From an uncultured Lachnospiraceae bacterium (GTDB lineage Bacteria; Bacillota; Clostridia; Lachnospirales; Lachnospiraceae), in NCBI GenBank assembly GCA_910588875.1, contig CAJURT010000009.1, positions 1 to 64,000 on the forward strand: DNA of 64,000 nt, given 5' to 3'. The position numbers and the translations under genes are program-made. This document shows, in pieces, positions 34,527-42,923 of the stretch. Below the pieces are notes generated by a model. The model was not told where the DNA came from, searched no databases, and worked only from the letters and a program-made list of their open reading frames with translations. How positions within the stretch are numbered: the first letter of the stretch is position 1; every line of letters begins with the position of its first letter.

Positions 34527-34993
34527 TCCTTTTCCTTCGCCTCCATCTCCTCCAGCAGCTTTACAAATACGGATTCCTCCATGCCGGCAGCCAGATCCCT
34601 GTCCAGGCAATGCACACAGAACCTGCTGCCCTCCACCGACACGGTGATCGTCCCCGGCGTCAGGGTAATCGAATTCGCCAGCAGAGTCCTCGCCATACCT
34701 CCCTTTAAGCTTGTCTCAAAATATACAAACGCAGGTTCCGGCTGCATTGCAGGCGAGAGGATAATCCTCAGCACACACACATTTGCCCTGACAATCTCCT
34801 CCACCAGCACCCAGAAATAGCGAACCAAAAAAGGAGCCAGCCGGAACAAAAGCAATTCCCTTTTCAGGCTATAATCCATAAACCGGCACATAAAAAAAAT
34901 CAGTGCGGCTGATATCCCGAGGCCAAAGAGGCAGATTTCTGCCGTCACCTTGCCATTCAATATCAGCCACACTGCAAATATCAGGAAAAACAT
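34514..34993 (-). CDS. mrpE: Mrp antiporter subunit E
   Basis: A 159-residue protein with two N-terminal membrane spans and the MrpE region PEPAFVYFETSLKGGMARTLLANSITLTPGTITVSVEGSRFCVHCLD. It is the first gene of the ten-gene antiporter operon. I use the ATG at 34993; a GTG one codon earlier is also possible. A strong promoter lies about 35 bp upstream. MrpE is needed for assembly of Mrp complexes. Confidence 0.9.
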   Translation of the reverse strand: MFFLIFAVWLILNGKVTAEICLFGLGISAALIFFMCRFMDYSLKRELLLFRLAPFLVRYFWVLVEEIVRANVCVLRIILSPAMQPEPAFVYFETSLKGGMARTLLANSITLTPGTITVSVEGSRFCVHCLDRDLAAGMEESVFVKLLEEMEAKEKEWGF

Positions 34994-35026
34994 CACCGTT
35001 CCCTCACTTTCCCCCTATTCCCAGAC

Positions 35027-35055
35027 ATTATACCTCGGTTTCCGGGGAAATACAA
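35027..35055 (-). promoter_or_regulatory. Promoter of the Mrp-like operon
   Basis: On the minus strand TTGTAT (35050-35055) and TATAAT (35027-35032) are 17 bp apart, about 35 bp upstream of mrpE. The transcript leader would be short, and no riboswitch-like structure is seen in it. Confidence 0.75.
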
Positions 35056-35174
35056 GTTTATGTAATGTTAAATCATGGGGAATAACAGCAGGGGAGGCTT
35101 TTTCCCCTGCCCGCCGCACGGCCCGCATGCCGCACCAGCAGCAAACTTCCATATGCGGGACTGCACACAAAATA
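35056..35174. other. Gene-free spacer upstream of the Mrp operon
   Basis: This stretch lies between the Mrp promoter and a terminator hairpin. It contains an imperfect palindrome around CCGCATG/CATATGCGG (about 35122-35160). I see no supported gene in it. Confidence 0.4.
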
Positions 35175-35200
35175 GGGACTGTCAGTTTCCTGACAGTCCC
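35175..35200 (-). terminator. Terminator of the second glycan locus
   Basis: GGGACTGTCAG pairs perfectly with CTGACAGTCCC over a four-base loop, and TATTTTGTG follows on the minus strand. It lies downstream of the last genes of the second glycan locus and before the Mrp promoter. Confidence 0.7.
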
Positions 35201-35225
35201 CTCCTTCAGCATGCTTTTATCCTGG

Positions 35226-35315
35226 CTAATTTTCATTTATTGCAGCAATATAATCATCAAGATCACAGATCTCTATCGCATTATTTGCTCCCGGCCGTAT
35301 GATATCTCGTTTCAT
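35226..35315 (-). CDS. Possible 29-residue peptide
   Basis: A short open frame starts at 35315 with GAGG six bases upstream. It encodes a mixed-charge peptide beginning MKRDIIRPGANNAIE and ending IAAINEN. It lies between the stop of the secreted-protein gene and the terminator. It could be a genuine small protein or the leftover end of a longer gene. I do not recognise a family and see no membrane or leader-peptide pattern. Confidence 0.35.
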   Translation of the reverse strand: MKRDIIRPGANNAIEICDLDDYIAAINEN

Positions 35316-35331
35316 CAAAGACCTCAATCTA

Positions 35332-36195
35332 TCATTGATGCTCCGCAGTGTCAAGAAATGAACGAAAGTTCTCCATATTCTTCACAGAATCGTTAAACAC
35401 GCTCTCTGTATGATCCATATTAGAATTTATCTCATTTAAAATATCCCGTGCCAGAGCGTCTTTCGATATTTCAACATCTTTAGACAAATAATTTCTTGTC
35501 AGTTTATTTTGCATCATTTCATAGGCATAGTCCTGAATCCATAGCTTTAATAGCTTATAGCCATCAGCTGTGTTTGCAATGTGAGCCAGAAACCAAGTGC
35601 CGCCGTGTTCATCACCTTGGTCGGTGTGGAGAGTGCTTTGCAGATAAAATAATATTTCATCTACATTAGCTGCCACCGGGGTAACCTCAATTATATTTAG
35701 GGTACTGTCAACAGACTCAACTTTATTGGATTTTGCCTGTGCCTTCTGGTATGCAAATGCCTCCACCAATAATTTATTTTCTTTTCTTGCATCGCTGGAG
35801 AGATTATAATATGTATCCAGATCAGGCATATTTTTTGTCAGATATACCTTCAAGTAGGAATCCGTAAAATCCTCCAGAAGTTGGCAGGCGCCTTCAGAAA
35901 TCGTAACGGTGCGCACATTGGGACTGTTAAGGAACGCTGCCACTTTTTTGCTATTCTCCTCAAAAAGCATGGAAGCATTCTCTGCTGATAAATTGTTTTC
36001 AAAAGCGTATTGAGTATCAGGATGGATTGCTGCTTTTGTGTCTGCACCGCCTTTTTTGATTACCACAGGAACCGGGACTTCAGCTTGTGCATCACCCATC
36101 ATGTATAATTTTTCTGATTCTTGTGATTCATCAATTGCTGAAAATGCTGATATACTTAGAGTCAGCGCAAACACCCCAACGAGTAAAACTCCCAT
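35332..36195 (-). CDS. Secreted or lipid-facing protein of unknown function
   Basis: I do not recognise this 287-residue protein. It starts with a short hydrophobic signal sequence (MGVLLVGVFALTLSISAFSAID), followed by a mostly helical, acidic and lysine-containing domain with no cysteine cluster or obvious catalytic motif. AGGAGG lies seven bases upstream of the ATG. It has its own promoter and is separated by about 140 bp from the O-acyltransferase pair. It may be an extracellular accessory protein for the glycan locus, but that rests only on position. Confidence 0.7.
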   Translation of the reverse strand: MGVLLVGVFALTLSISAFSAIDESQESEKLYMMGDAQAEVPVPVVIKKGGADTKAAIHPDTQYAFENNLSAENASMLFEENSKKVAAFLNSPNVRTVTISEGACQLLEDFTDSYLKVYLTKNMPDLDTYYNLSSDARKENKLLVEAFAYQKAQAKSNKVESVDSTLNIIEVTPVAANVDEILFYLQSTLHTDQGDEHGGTWFLAHIANTADGYKLLKLWIQDYAYEMMQNKLTRNYLSKDVEISKDALARDILNEINSNMDHTESVFNDSVKNMENFRSFLDTAEHQ

Positions 36196-36266
36196 GATTT
36201 TTCCTCCTGCTGCTTTTTATATGGATTAGAGATTCCTGTCTCTGCGGGGAGAAAAGCTTTTTTTAT

Positions 36267-36296
36267 ATTATAATATGGTTTGATTGCGATTGTAAA
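36267..36296 (-). promoter_or_regulatory. Promoter of the secreted-protein gene
   Basis: TTTACA (36291-36296) and TATAAT (36267-36272) on the minus strand are separated by 18 bp, about 70 bp upstream of the gene start. The flanking DNA is AT-rich. Confidence 0.6.
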
Positions 36297-36335
36297 GTAT
36301 TTCATAGACTTATGATAAAAGCCTTATGATAAAAG

Positions 36336-37406
36336 CTAATCCAAGCAGAATTCATAACTATAATTGGAATAAAATTCACGTTCCTTCTCGATATACTCTT
36401 CATAGTTATCTTTTGTCAGCAAACCTATATCATCATGGATCATATGGAGAATCTCGGCGTTAATCCATTCACCATAATGAAGCATATCTTTATAGTTATC
36501 CAGGTTTGTTGTAATGTCCCAGTGGTTATTGAAAGAATATAGCTTAATATTCTTGCATTCCAGCATTTGCTCAATAGCAGCCTTTTCCCCGTCAATCTGG
36601 CGGTTTAAAGTTCCGTTCTCATATAACGTACCCCAATATGCAATACTATAAGGGGAAAAGAAATAGCAGAAGGTGGCCTCGGGGTGCATTCTGGCCAGGC
36701 TTACCACATTCTGTTCTATTGTGGCCTTTACCATTTCGCGGTCTGTCTCTGTGAAAGCCGCATCCTCCTCTGCTTTACTATATTTCCTTTTATCGCCAAG
36801 GACACTCTCTGCCCCGAAAATCTGCCCTTCACTCCAATTGACATACTTGTCAAATGACGTAATCCCCCCAGCTTCCCCATGGAGATACGCTTTCGTTAGC
36901 ATCGGGATACAGATATTGCACAGAATATCCTTATTCAAGATATATTTCACATCATTAAATGGGTTCTTGTCATACAAATATACCGGATATTCACCAAGGT
37001 CAAACCGCATGTTATCCTTATCCATAATAATTCTGTCATAGTCAAGGCACCGCAAAACATATTTCACCTGATGGCCTGATTCAAAAGCTTTCTTTATATT
37101 ATCATTAATCTCTTTATAGCTGCCCCCCGCAAAACATACTTTGATAGAATTCACATTAAAAATCCCATCAAATTCCGATGTCTTAAAATTCTGGGCCATG
37201 GATGTCCCTGTTATAATAGAATCATAATCAAATCGTTTCAAAATACCATCATTTTGAGAACGTTCATTACTCAATGTATAGTACATACGGTCAACAGGTT
37301 TATGGTAATGGAAATAGGGATCCACAAACAGGATAACAGCGGCAATCCCAACAAGAAGCAGTACTGTTTCTATCCCAAAACATACCAGCCATTTTTTTGC
37401 ACTCAT
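36336..37406 (-). CDS. SGNH-type O-acyltransferase partner protein
   Basis: The 356-residue protein has one N-terminal membrane anchor (ETVLLLVGIAAVILFVDPYF) and an extracytoplasmic domain. SIITGTSMAQNF near residue 67 resembles the nucleophile-serine block, and DNYKDMLHYGEW near the C-terminus resembles the Asp/His block of SGNH/AlgX/DltD-like esterase-transferases. These work with a membrane-bound MBOAT to place acyl groups on extracellular polymers. The MBOAT gene is 13 bp upstream. It lacks the larger AlgX carbohydrate-binding domain. Confidence 0.75.
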   Translation of the reverse strand: MSAKKWLVCFGIETVLLLVGIAAVILFVDPYFHYHKPVDRMYYTLSNERSQNDGILKRFDYDSIITGTSMAQNFKTSEFDGIFNVNSIKVCFAGGSYKEINDNIKKAFESGHQVKYVLRCLDYDRIIMDKDNMRFDLGEYPVYLYDKNPFNDVKYILNKDILCNICIPMLTKAYLHGEAGGITSFDKYVNWSEGQIFGAESVLGDKRKYSKAEEDAAFTETDREMVKATIEQNVVSLARMHPEATFCYFFSPYSIAYWGTLYENGTLNRQIDGEKAAIEQMLECKNIKLYSFNNHWDITTNLDNYKDMLHYGEWINAEILHMIHDDIGLLTKDNYEEYIEKEREFYSNYSYEFCLD

Positions 37407-37419
37407 CTTATAAATTTCC

Positions 37420-38877
37420 TTAAAAATTAAAATAGAGAAAAACAGAAATGCTGCTTAATGAAACCAGGCACCATACCAATAGGACTGGCACTGCCGCCAA
37501 GGTAATGCCCCCAGGTTTCAGCTGCCGCTGCTGATTATTCTCACAATTTAACGTTACCCAAAAACATACCGCAAACAACAACCACATGCTGAACCCCCGT
37601 ATATGCGAATTCAGCCAGCCAAGGCTTGTATTCTGATAAAGAAAATTAAGTTCCGGCAAGGATACCTGGTTTATCAGCTGGGAACTTATCCTCATATCTG
37701 CAAGGGACACAATCTTTGCACACAAAGTTTTCCATTGATGTAAACTCTCCGCCCGGAACAAAAGCCATGTAACATTCAAAAACGAAAATGTCATCCCCCA
37801 TTGGATAACCGGCTCCCACCGTTCATACAGCCCTTTAAAACGGCGGTTTATACATTGTGCCAGCCCATGGAGGAGCCCCCATAAAATAAAGGTATAATTA
37901 GCCCCATGCCAGATCCCGCTGACTAAAAATACTGCCATTGTATTCAAATAAGTCCTGGCAGCGCCTTTTCTGCTGCCGCCAAGAGGAAAATAGATATAAG
38001 TGCGGAGGAACCTGGTCAGGGTCATATGCCATCTCTTCCAGAAATCAATAACGGAATATGCCTTATAAGGGGAATTGAAATTCATTGGCAGCCGGAAATT
38101 AAACATCCATGCAATGCCTGTAGCCATATCACTGTACCCGCTGAAGTCAAAATAAATCTGGAAGGTATATGCCAGCATTACCAAGATAAAATCCATGGAA
38201 GTTGCTGTCTCTATGTTATCAAAGCCCCAGGCCACCATCCTGCCCAATACATCAGCAATCATTACCTTCTTGAACAGGCCTAAGGTAAACATGATAATCC
38301 CATGGGCAAGATTGTCTGCGTTTATCTTCTTCTTTGACTTATCCCTGAAAAATGGGATCAATTCATCATGGAGCACAATCGGGCCGGCCACCAGCTGAGG
38401 AAAAAAAGAGATGAACAAAGCATATTCAATAAAATTATACCCCCCCCCACCGGTTTTTCCGCTATAGGAGTCAAGGATATAGGACAGCTGCTGGAAAGTA
38501 AAAAAACTGATCCCCAGAGGAAGCAAAATATGCTTTAAATTGAAATCCCTTTCAAAAACCCGGTTCACATTCTGGATAAAGAAATCATAATATTTGAAGT
38601 AAAAAATCATCCCCAGGTTAAAAACAATGCCCGCAGTCAATGCCGCTTTCTTTAGGAAAGAAGTGTTCCGTTCTATGGTTTTTGAAAGTGCAAAGTTCAC
38701 AACAATGCTGCAAATGATTAACAGCAAATAGCTTTTATTGAAATAGCCATAAAACCACAGGGACATGCCTAATAAATACAGCATTCCCAAAAAGTAATTG
38801 ATTTTATTCAGCCAAAAATAGCCGGCAACGCATACCGGAAGGAATAATAGTATAAAAAAATAGGAATTAAATTGCAT
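37420..38877 (-). CDS. MBOAT O-acyltransferase (AlgI/DltB family)
   Basis: The 485-residue membrane protein has the MBOAT signatures PLGISFFTFQQLSYILDSYSG, YFDFSGYSDMATGIAWMFNFRLPMNFNSPY, FWKRWHMTLTRFLRTYIYFPLGG and SGIWHGANYTFILWGLLHG, with the catalytic histidine. It transfers acyl, usually acetyl, groups across the membrane for O-acetylation of a surface polymer together with the SGNH partner. AGGAGA lies eight bases upstream of the start. The polymer modified is probably that of the second glycan locus. Confidence 0.92.
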   Translation of the reverse strand: MQFNSYFFILLFLPVCVAGYFWLNKINYFLGMLYLLGMSLWFYGYFNKSYLLLIICSIVVNFALSKTIERNTSFLKKAALTAGIVFNLGMIFYFKYYDFFIQNVNRVFERDFNLKHILLPLGISFFTFQQLSYILDSYSGKTGGGGYNFIEYALFISFFPQLVAGPIVLHDELIPFFRDKSKKKINADNLAHGIIMFTLGLFKKVMIADVLGRMVAWGFDNIETATSMDFILVMLAYTFQIYFDFSGYSDMATGIAWMFNFRLPMNFNSPYKAYSVIDFWKRWHMTLTRFLRTYIYFPLGGSRKGAARTYLNTMAVFLVSGIWHGANYTFILWGLLHGLAQCINRRFKGLYERWEPVIQWGMTFSFLNVTWLLFRAESLHQWKTLCAKIVSLADMRISSQLINQVSLPELNFLYQNTSLGWLNSHIRGFSMWLLFAVCFWVTLNCENNQQRQLKPGGITLAAVPVLLVWCLVSLSSISVFLYFNF

Positions 38878-39552
38878 TTATATTCTCCTGTTATTACTAT
38901 ATAATATCTCTATTTCATTGACTTTATTTTAGGATAGGATGGCCATTCCTGCGCCTGCGTCTAGGTTGCAAAAACCTCTTGAAACCCATCAGCATATGTA
39001 ACCATTGGCAATCCCTCCTTTCTGACCTCCGGAGGGTTAGCCGCCTTTTGCACTCTGACTTTCCGTATCTGGGTTGTAGCATATCTTACCAATTTCTACA
39101 ATATATTAACTCTGGATTATCTGGAATCAGGTGATAAAAGGAGACTGAACAGTAACTGTCTCTTCTACCATTCATTGTAGAAGAGGGGTTATTTTATGGT
39201 TGAAATGATTCTGGAAAAAGTAATCAATGAGATAATACCCAACTGGATAATGGACAATTAGATTATTTTAAAAATGTTTTGTATGTCAATTTTCACAACA
39301 AAGAGTTATGCAATAAAAGCACAAAACTGGTTCCTAGAGACCAGAGCAGGAATAAAACCAGGATCCGGATGCTTTTTGCATCGAAGAAGACGGCGAACCG
39401 TCAGGATAACATGCTTAAGCAGTATAGCCAGGAAATTTTGAATATGCTTGACTTTGACTATATTTTTATAACCGTGAATCATACCCTCCGTGGACAAGAA
39501 GACACATGCCCTTGTTTACGGAGGGTATTCCATTTTGATATTTATTTTTGTA
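38878..39552. other. 675-bp gene-poor region with remnants
   Basis: No supported gene is found between the MBOAT and asparagine-synthetase-like genes. The stretch contains a hairpin (CTCTTCTAC with GTAGAAGAG, about 39161-39187, followed by GGGTTATTTT), a 21-codon frame beginning MVEMILEKVINEII at 39196, and the second copy of the dispersed hairpin repeat. It marks the edge of the AT-rich block and looks like a recombination or insertion scar. Confidence 0.45.
39484..39525. repeat. Dispersed hairpin repeat, copy 2
   Basis: This 42-bp element starts CCCTCCGTGGACAAG and ends CTTGTTTACGGAGGG. It matches the element at 9974-10014 with a few substitutions and keeps the pairing of the arms, so the structure seems conserved. 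It is close to the 3' end of the asparagine-synthetase-like gene. Confidence 0.7.
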
Positions 39553-40596
39553 CTAAATTGGCTCGTAAATATCAAGAAATCTTTCCAGACAATAAAGTTG
39601 CCATTTCTGATTCCCGGAGAGTTTTTTCATCTCTATATCATCACGGAATTCCGGGCGTTTTGGTCCTTCCCAATTTTGGAAATAAATGTCCACTGGTCTT
39701 GGCATCGGAATCTTATCTGGTACCTTAATTCCTGGATATTTTAAAGAAAAAAGATCCCTTACTAAATATTTAGGTTCCCCATGACGTACCCGGTATAAAT
39801 CTAATGGCTCCTTCATTTTAAGCTTTGCATAGGGATCTGTATAAGGCATCTCTGCCGCTGCAAAGGCATTTAAATAAGAACTCGAACTTTCAATGGAAAA
39901 AATTTCATCCATAAACTTCAAAAAATCAATATTTGAATTGTCCATCCTATAGCGTTCAAATACATAGGTTACATCACAAGATTCCTTTAAAACGGCTTCT
40001 GGTCTTGTGAATAAGTATCGATCCATAAACTCTTTAAAAGTCCAGTCTTTAGCCAATAATTGATCCATGCCTCCAAAAATCAGGTCTGAACTTTCGCCAA
40101 TAACCAAGCGTTCAACATTATCCAATTTAGCTTGAATAGCTGCCTGATAAAGCTGTGGTTCTATTGAATGTACAGGTGCATTCTTTTTTTCCATAACTGG
40201 TTTTAGATTATTTTTAACTGTATCCCAGTTAATATCAACATAATGCAACCTCAAACCGTAGTATTTCGCATAATACTCTGCCCTGGCTAATTCTTCTTTT
40301 TGGAATTCCCCATTTAAAAATCGAAAAGTATATGCATCACACCCTGACATATAGGAAGCTAAAATAGCAGAATCCATACCACCAGACAATAAAATCGCAA
40401 GTCTCTGGTTCTTTATTGAATCAAATACTTTCCTAATTGCCATATCAATATCTTCTGCCACAACTACAAACGTTTTTTCATTATCTGGTACAGGAATTAT
40501 ATTTTTATGAGCCATCCCTTCATAAAAATCCATATCATCCCTTTCAATATACCGGAACGCCATGTAGGAACTCATACAATAGTTTTTATCTACCAT
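39553..40596 (-). CDS. Asparagine-synthetase-like ATP-pyrophosphatase
   Basis: The product (347 residues from 40596) carries the PP-loop ATP-binding motif LSGGMDSA at about residues 70-77, followed by an asparagine-synthetase-type domain (RLVIGESSDLIFGGMDQLL). The N-terminal glutaminase domain of AsnB is absent, so it probably uses another amine source. Such truncated relatives occur in surface-polymer loci and may form an amide on a sugar acid. The start is set by AAGGAGG ten bases upstream and an 11-base overlap with the cytidylyltransferase gene. Base composition is AT-rich. Confidence 0.75.
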   Translation of the reverse strand: MVDKNYCMSSYMAFRYIERDDMDFYEGMAHKNIIPVPDNEKTFVVVAEDIDMAIRKVFDSIKNQRLAILLSGGMDSAILASYMSGCDAYTFRFLNGEFQKEELARAEYYAKYYGLRLHYVDINWDTVKNNLKPVMEKKNAPVHSIEPQLYQAAIQAKLDNVERLVIGESSDLIFGGMDQLLAKDWTFKEFMDRYLFTRPEAVLKESCDVTYVFERYRMDNSNIDFLKFMDEIFSIESSSSYLNAFAAAEMPYTDPYAKLKMKEPLDLYRVRHGEPKYLVRDLFSLKYPGIKVPDKIPMPRPVDIYFQNWEGPKRPEFRDDIEMKKLSGNQKWQLYCLERFLDIYEPI

Positions 40597-41026
40597 CTTG
40601 GTTTTCCTCCTTTTTCTCTCTGGCATCAATTAATGCTTTTGTTATCAATGTAGAAGAAATCCCTTTTGTATATGGAAAATATACAATCTTGATCCCTTCT
40701 TTGGCAAATTCTTTTTCGTAGGACTTCCATTTATCAGTCCCATACCAATCATCTCCCACAAAAAGGATAGTTGCTCCAAGCTTTTTGCACATAGACAGCT
40801 TGTCCATATCCGACTGCGCTACCACCGCATCTACATATTTAATATTCCTCACAATCTCAATACGATCCTCAAAAGGGATTAGGGCATGTTTTCCTTTATA
40901 AGTGACCAAATCATCAACTGTCACTCCCACAACTAATTTATCACATAGCCCTTTGGCATTTTTCAGCAGGTTCAAATGCCCAATATGAAATAAATCAAAG
41001 ACCCCTGTTGTATATCCAATTATCAT
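40586..41026 (-). CDS. Cytidylyltransferase, TagD-like
   Basis: The protein starts MIIGYTTGVFDLFHIGHLN, with the HxGH nucleotide-binding motif at residues 14-17, and ends with the conserved region YTKGISSTLI. At 146 residues it matches glycerol-3-phosphate or phosphocholine cytidylyltransferases. It probably makes a CDP-activated alcohol for the LicD-type transferase encoded just upstream. Sequence alone does not tell whether the group is glycerol phosphate, phosphocholine or another alcohol. Confidence 0.85.
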   Translation of the reverse strand: MIIGYTTGVFDLFHIGHLNLLKNAKGLCDKLVVGVTVDDLVTYKGKHALIPFEDRIEIVRNIKYVDAVVAQSDMDKLSMCKKLGATILFVGDDWYGTDKWKSYEKEFAKEGIKIVYFPYTKGISSTLITKALIDAREKKEENQDGR

Positions 41027-41076
41027 ATCTAGCCTCCTCTGAATTTCTGTCATAACCTTCTTTTCTTTTATACATT

Positions 41077-41796
41077 TTAGTATTGACGTGGTGTCATATA
41101 ATCCCCATATAACCCCGTAAGATATGTGTCATAATCTTTCGGTATTGGAAGCATTAAATGTCCAAAAGGAACCCTTATTACATTATAAATATGTTCCTTG
41201 CTTGTTATATCAGAATTCCCATAGCTGCTGTATATGACTCTTGTATAGACTGCCTTTTCATAATCATATTTTGTCATATTCTTTTTAAAAATCTTCTTTA
41301 TCCTCCTATCTGATATAGGTAACAATAATCCTTTTAAAATCAGTATGGGAATAACATTTTTCTTTTTCGAATATTTTATATTTTTATATTTGCAATGCAA
41401 AAGTTTATAAACTTTATATGAACTATAATTAAACTTTCTCCGCTCCCATTCATTTTCTGGTGCACCACTCAGTGGATATATATCGATATGAATTAATTCA
41501 TGTGGATATTTTTTAAATGCCAGACGGTCAAATCCCGGATGGTAGTTTTTTTCTTTATCCCATTGATATAATTTCATATTTGGCGGAATAGAATCCAATA
41601 ATTTTTTACGTAATTTTTCTATTTCCACAATAGGGACAACAACATCCACATCTGTATCCCATGGAATAAACCCATGATGGCGAACTGCTCCCAATGCTGA
41701 GCCAAAACCTAATATATAATGTATTTCATCGCCACAAGCCTTATCAAAAACCTCAAGAAGTTTAAGGTTTTTTTCCTGAATCCGTTTAATGTCCAT
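41077..41796 (-). CDS. licD: LicD-family phosphotransferase
   Basis: The first half has the LicD core ILGFGSALGAVRHHGFIPWDTDVDVVV at residues 28-54, including the metal-binding aspartates of the nucleotidyltransferase fold, and RLAFKKYPHELIHIDIYPL later. LicD proteins move phosphocholine or another phospho-alcohol from a CDP donor to a glycan. The ATG at 41796 shares a base with the stop of the upstream GT4 gene, with GGAGG seven bases upstream. The neighbouring cytidylyltransferase is the natural donor-making partner. Confidence 0.88.
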   Translation of the reverse strand: MDIKRIQEKNLKLLEVFDKACGDEIHYILGFGSALGAVRHHGFIPWDTDVDVVVPIVEIEKLRKKLLDSIPPNMKLYQWDKEKNYHPGFDRLAFKKYPHELIHIDIYPLSGAPENEWERRKFNYSSYKVYKLLHCKYKNIKYSKKKNVIPILILKGLLLPISDRRIKKIFKKNMTKYDYEKAVYTRVIYSSYGNSDITSKEHIYNVIRVPFGHLMLPIPKDYDTYLTGLYGDYMTPRQY

Positions 41797-42923
41797 CAAA
41801 TATCCTCCAACAAACTTTTATATACCTTGCTAAGCCTTCCCACTACAGCACTCCAGCTGTATTGCTGTGCATATCTTTCTGCCCTTTTACTACAAATTTC
41901 CCATTCTGTAAAATCTACTATTTTCTCCATGGCCTTACAAACCTCTTTACTGTTTTTTGGTGGAAAAATTATCCCAGAATCGCAAACTACGTTCTTTATA
42001 TTCCCAACATCTGAGGAAATCACTGGCGTTCCTGTTGCCATTGCTTCTATAATAACTTTTGGAAATCCCTCTGTAACGGAGGTAAGGACAAATGCCTGCG
42101 ACAGATTTAATTCACCTGCGATCTCTTCCCTTCCACACGTACCTAAAAATCGGACTGCATCCAAAAGATTCTTTTCTTTGCATAACTCTTTTAAATTCTC
42201 TTTTTCTTCTCCATCTCCGATAATCACCAGCTTGTAGTCCCTATGATTTTTTTGAAATTGTGCAAATCCCTCAATCAGATACCTTTGTCCTTTTTGCCAG
42301 CGGAGATTAGCTACATGGATGAACTGTTTTCTTCTTTCTAAACTATAATTTTTAAAAACATTTAAGTCTACACCATTGCCAATATAGGTAATCGGCGTCT
42401 TCATTTTTACATCTGGTAATTTCAACTCCTCTTTCCCTCCAACTGTCACTACTGCATCTGGTATAGATAACAATTTTGCCAAAAATTTCACTTTTTCCAT
42501 ACGCAATGTATCTGAACCATGCAAACTCATCACTATTTTAGAATGGAATTTTCTTCTTGCATAAATTCCGCACAAAACAGGGATTGGTGAAAAAACATGG
42601 ACAATATCTGGCTTAAAACCGTCTATATATCTTTTTGACTTTCTCAGAAAAATATATTGCCCCCAAATTTTCTTGATAAAGCAAACTGCTCTTTTTCTTA
42701 CCCTGTCATTATATTTTCCCAGCTGAATGTTTTCTGCTTCAATTTCAATAACCCTAACGCCCTCCCTGTTATCTGGCATCACCCCATCCCTTTTGATAGT
42801 CAAAATCATTTCTTCATAATCTGAATACATGGAATAATAATAGGCATGTAACCCTATTCCCGGTGCATTATCCCTTGGATATGTCATCGCAATCCGGAGC
42901 ATCTTCAATTTTCCATTCCTCAT
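41796..42923 (-). CDS. GT4 glycosyltransferase
   Basis: A GT-B enzyme of 375 residues with PDIVHVFSPIPVLCGIYA in the N-domain and FIHVANLRWQKGQRYLIEGF, GDGEEKENL and SVTEGFPKVIIEAMATGTPVISSDVGN in the C-domain. The last is the EX7E-type donor site. It retains the anomeric configuration of its donor sugar. The gene is AT-rich and overlaps the flippase and licD genes, so it belongs to the cassette-like centre of the second glycan locus. Confidence 0.9.
   Translation of the reverse strand: MRNGKLKMLRIAMTYPRDNAPGIGLHAYYYSMYSDYEEMILTIKRDGVMPDNREGVRVIEIEAENIQLGKYNDRVRKRAVCFIKKIWGQYIFLRKSKRYIDGFKPDIVHVFSPIPVLCGIYARRKFHSKIVMSLHGSDTLRMEKVKFLAKLLSIPDAVVTVGGKEELKLPDVKMKTPITYIGNGVDLNVFKNYSLERRKQFIHVANLRWQKGQRYLIEGFAQFQKNHRDYKLVIIGDGEEKENLKELCKEKNLLDAVRFLGTCGREEIAGELNLSQAFVLTSVTEGFPKVIIEAMATGTPVISSDVGNIKNVVCDSGIIFPPKNSKEVCKAMEKIVDFTEWEICSKRAERYAQQYSWSAVVGRLSKVYKSLLEDI

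Noticed and set aside
35015..35236. A 73-codon minus-strand frame between the Mrp operon and the terminator
   Set aside because: It spans the Mrp promoter and the terminator stem and shows no protein features.
39279..39728. A 149-codon plus-strand frame at the edge of the AT-rich block
   Set aside because: It passes through the dispersed hairpin repeat and then runs antisense to the asparagine-synthetase-like gene. No family or ribosome site is seen, so a degraded gene cannot be excluded but is not supported.
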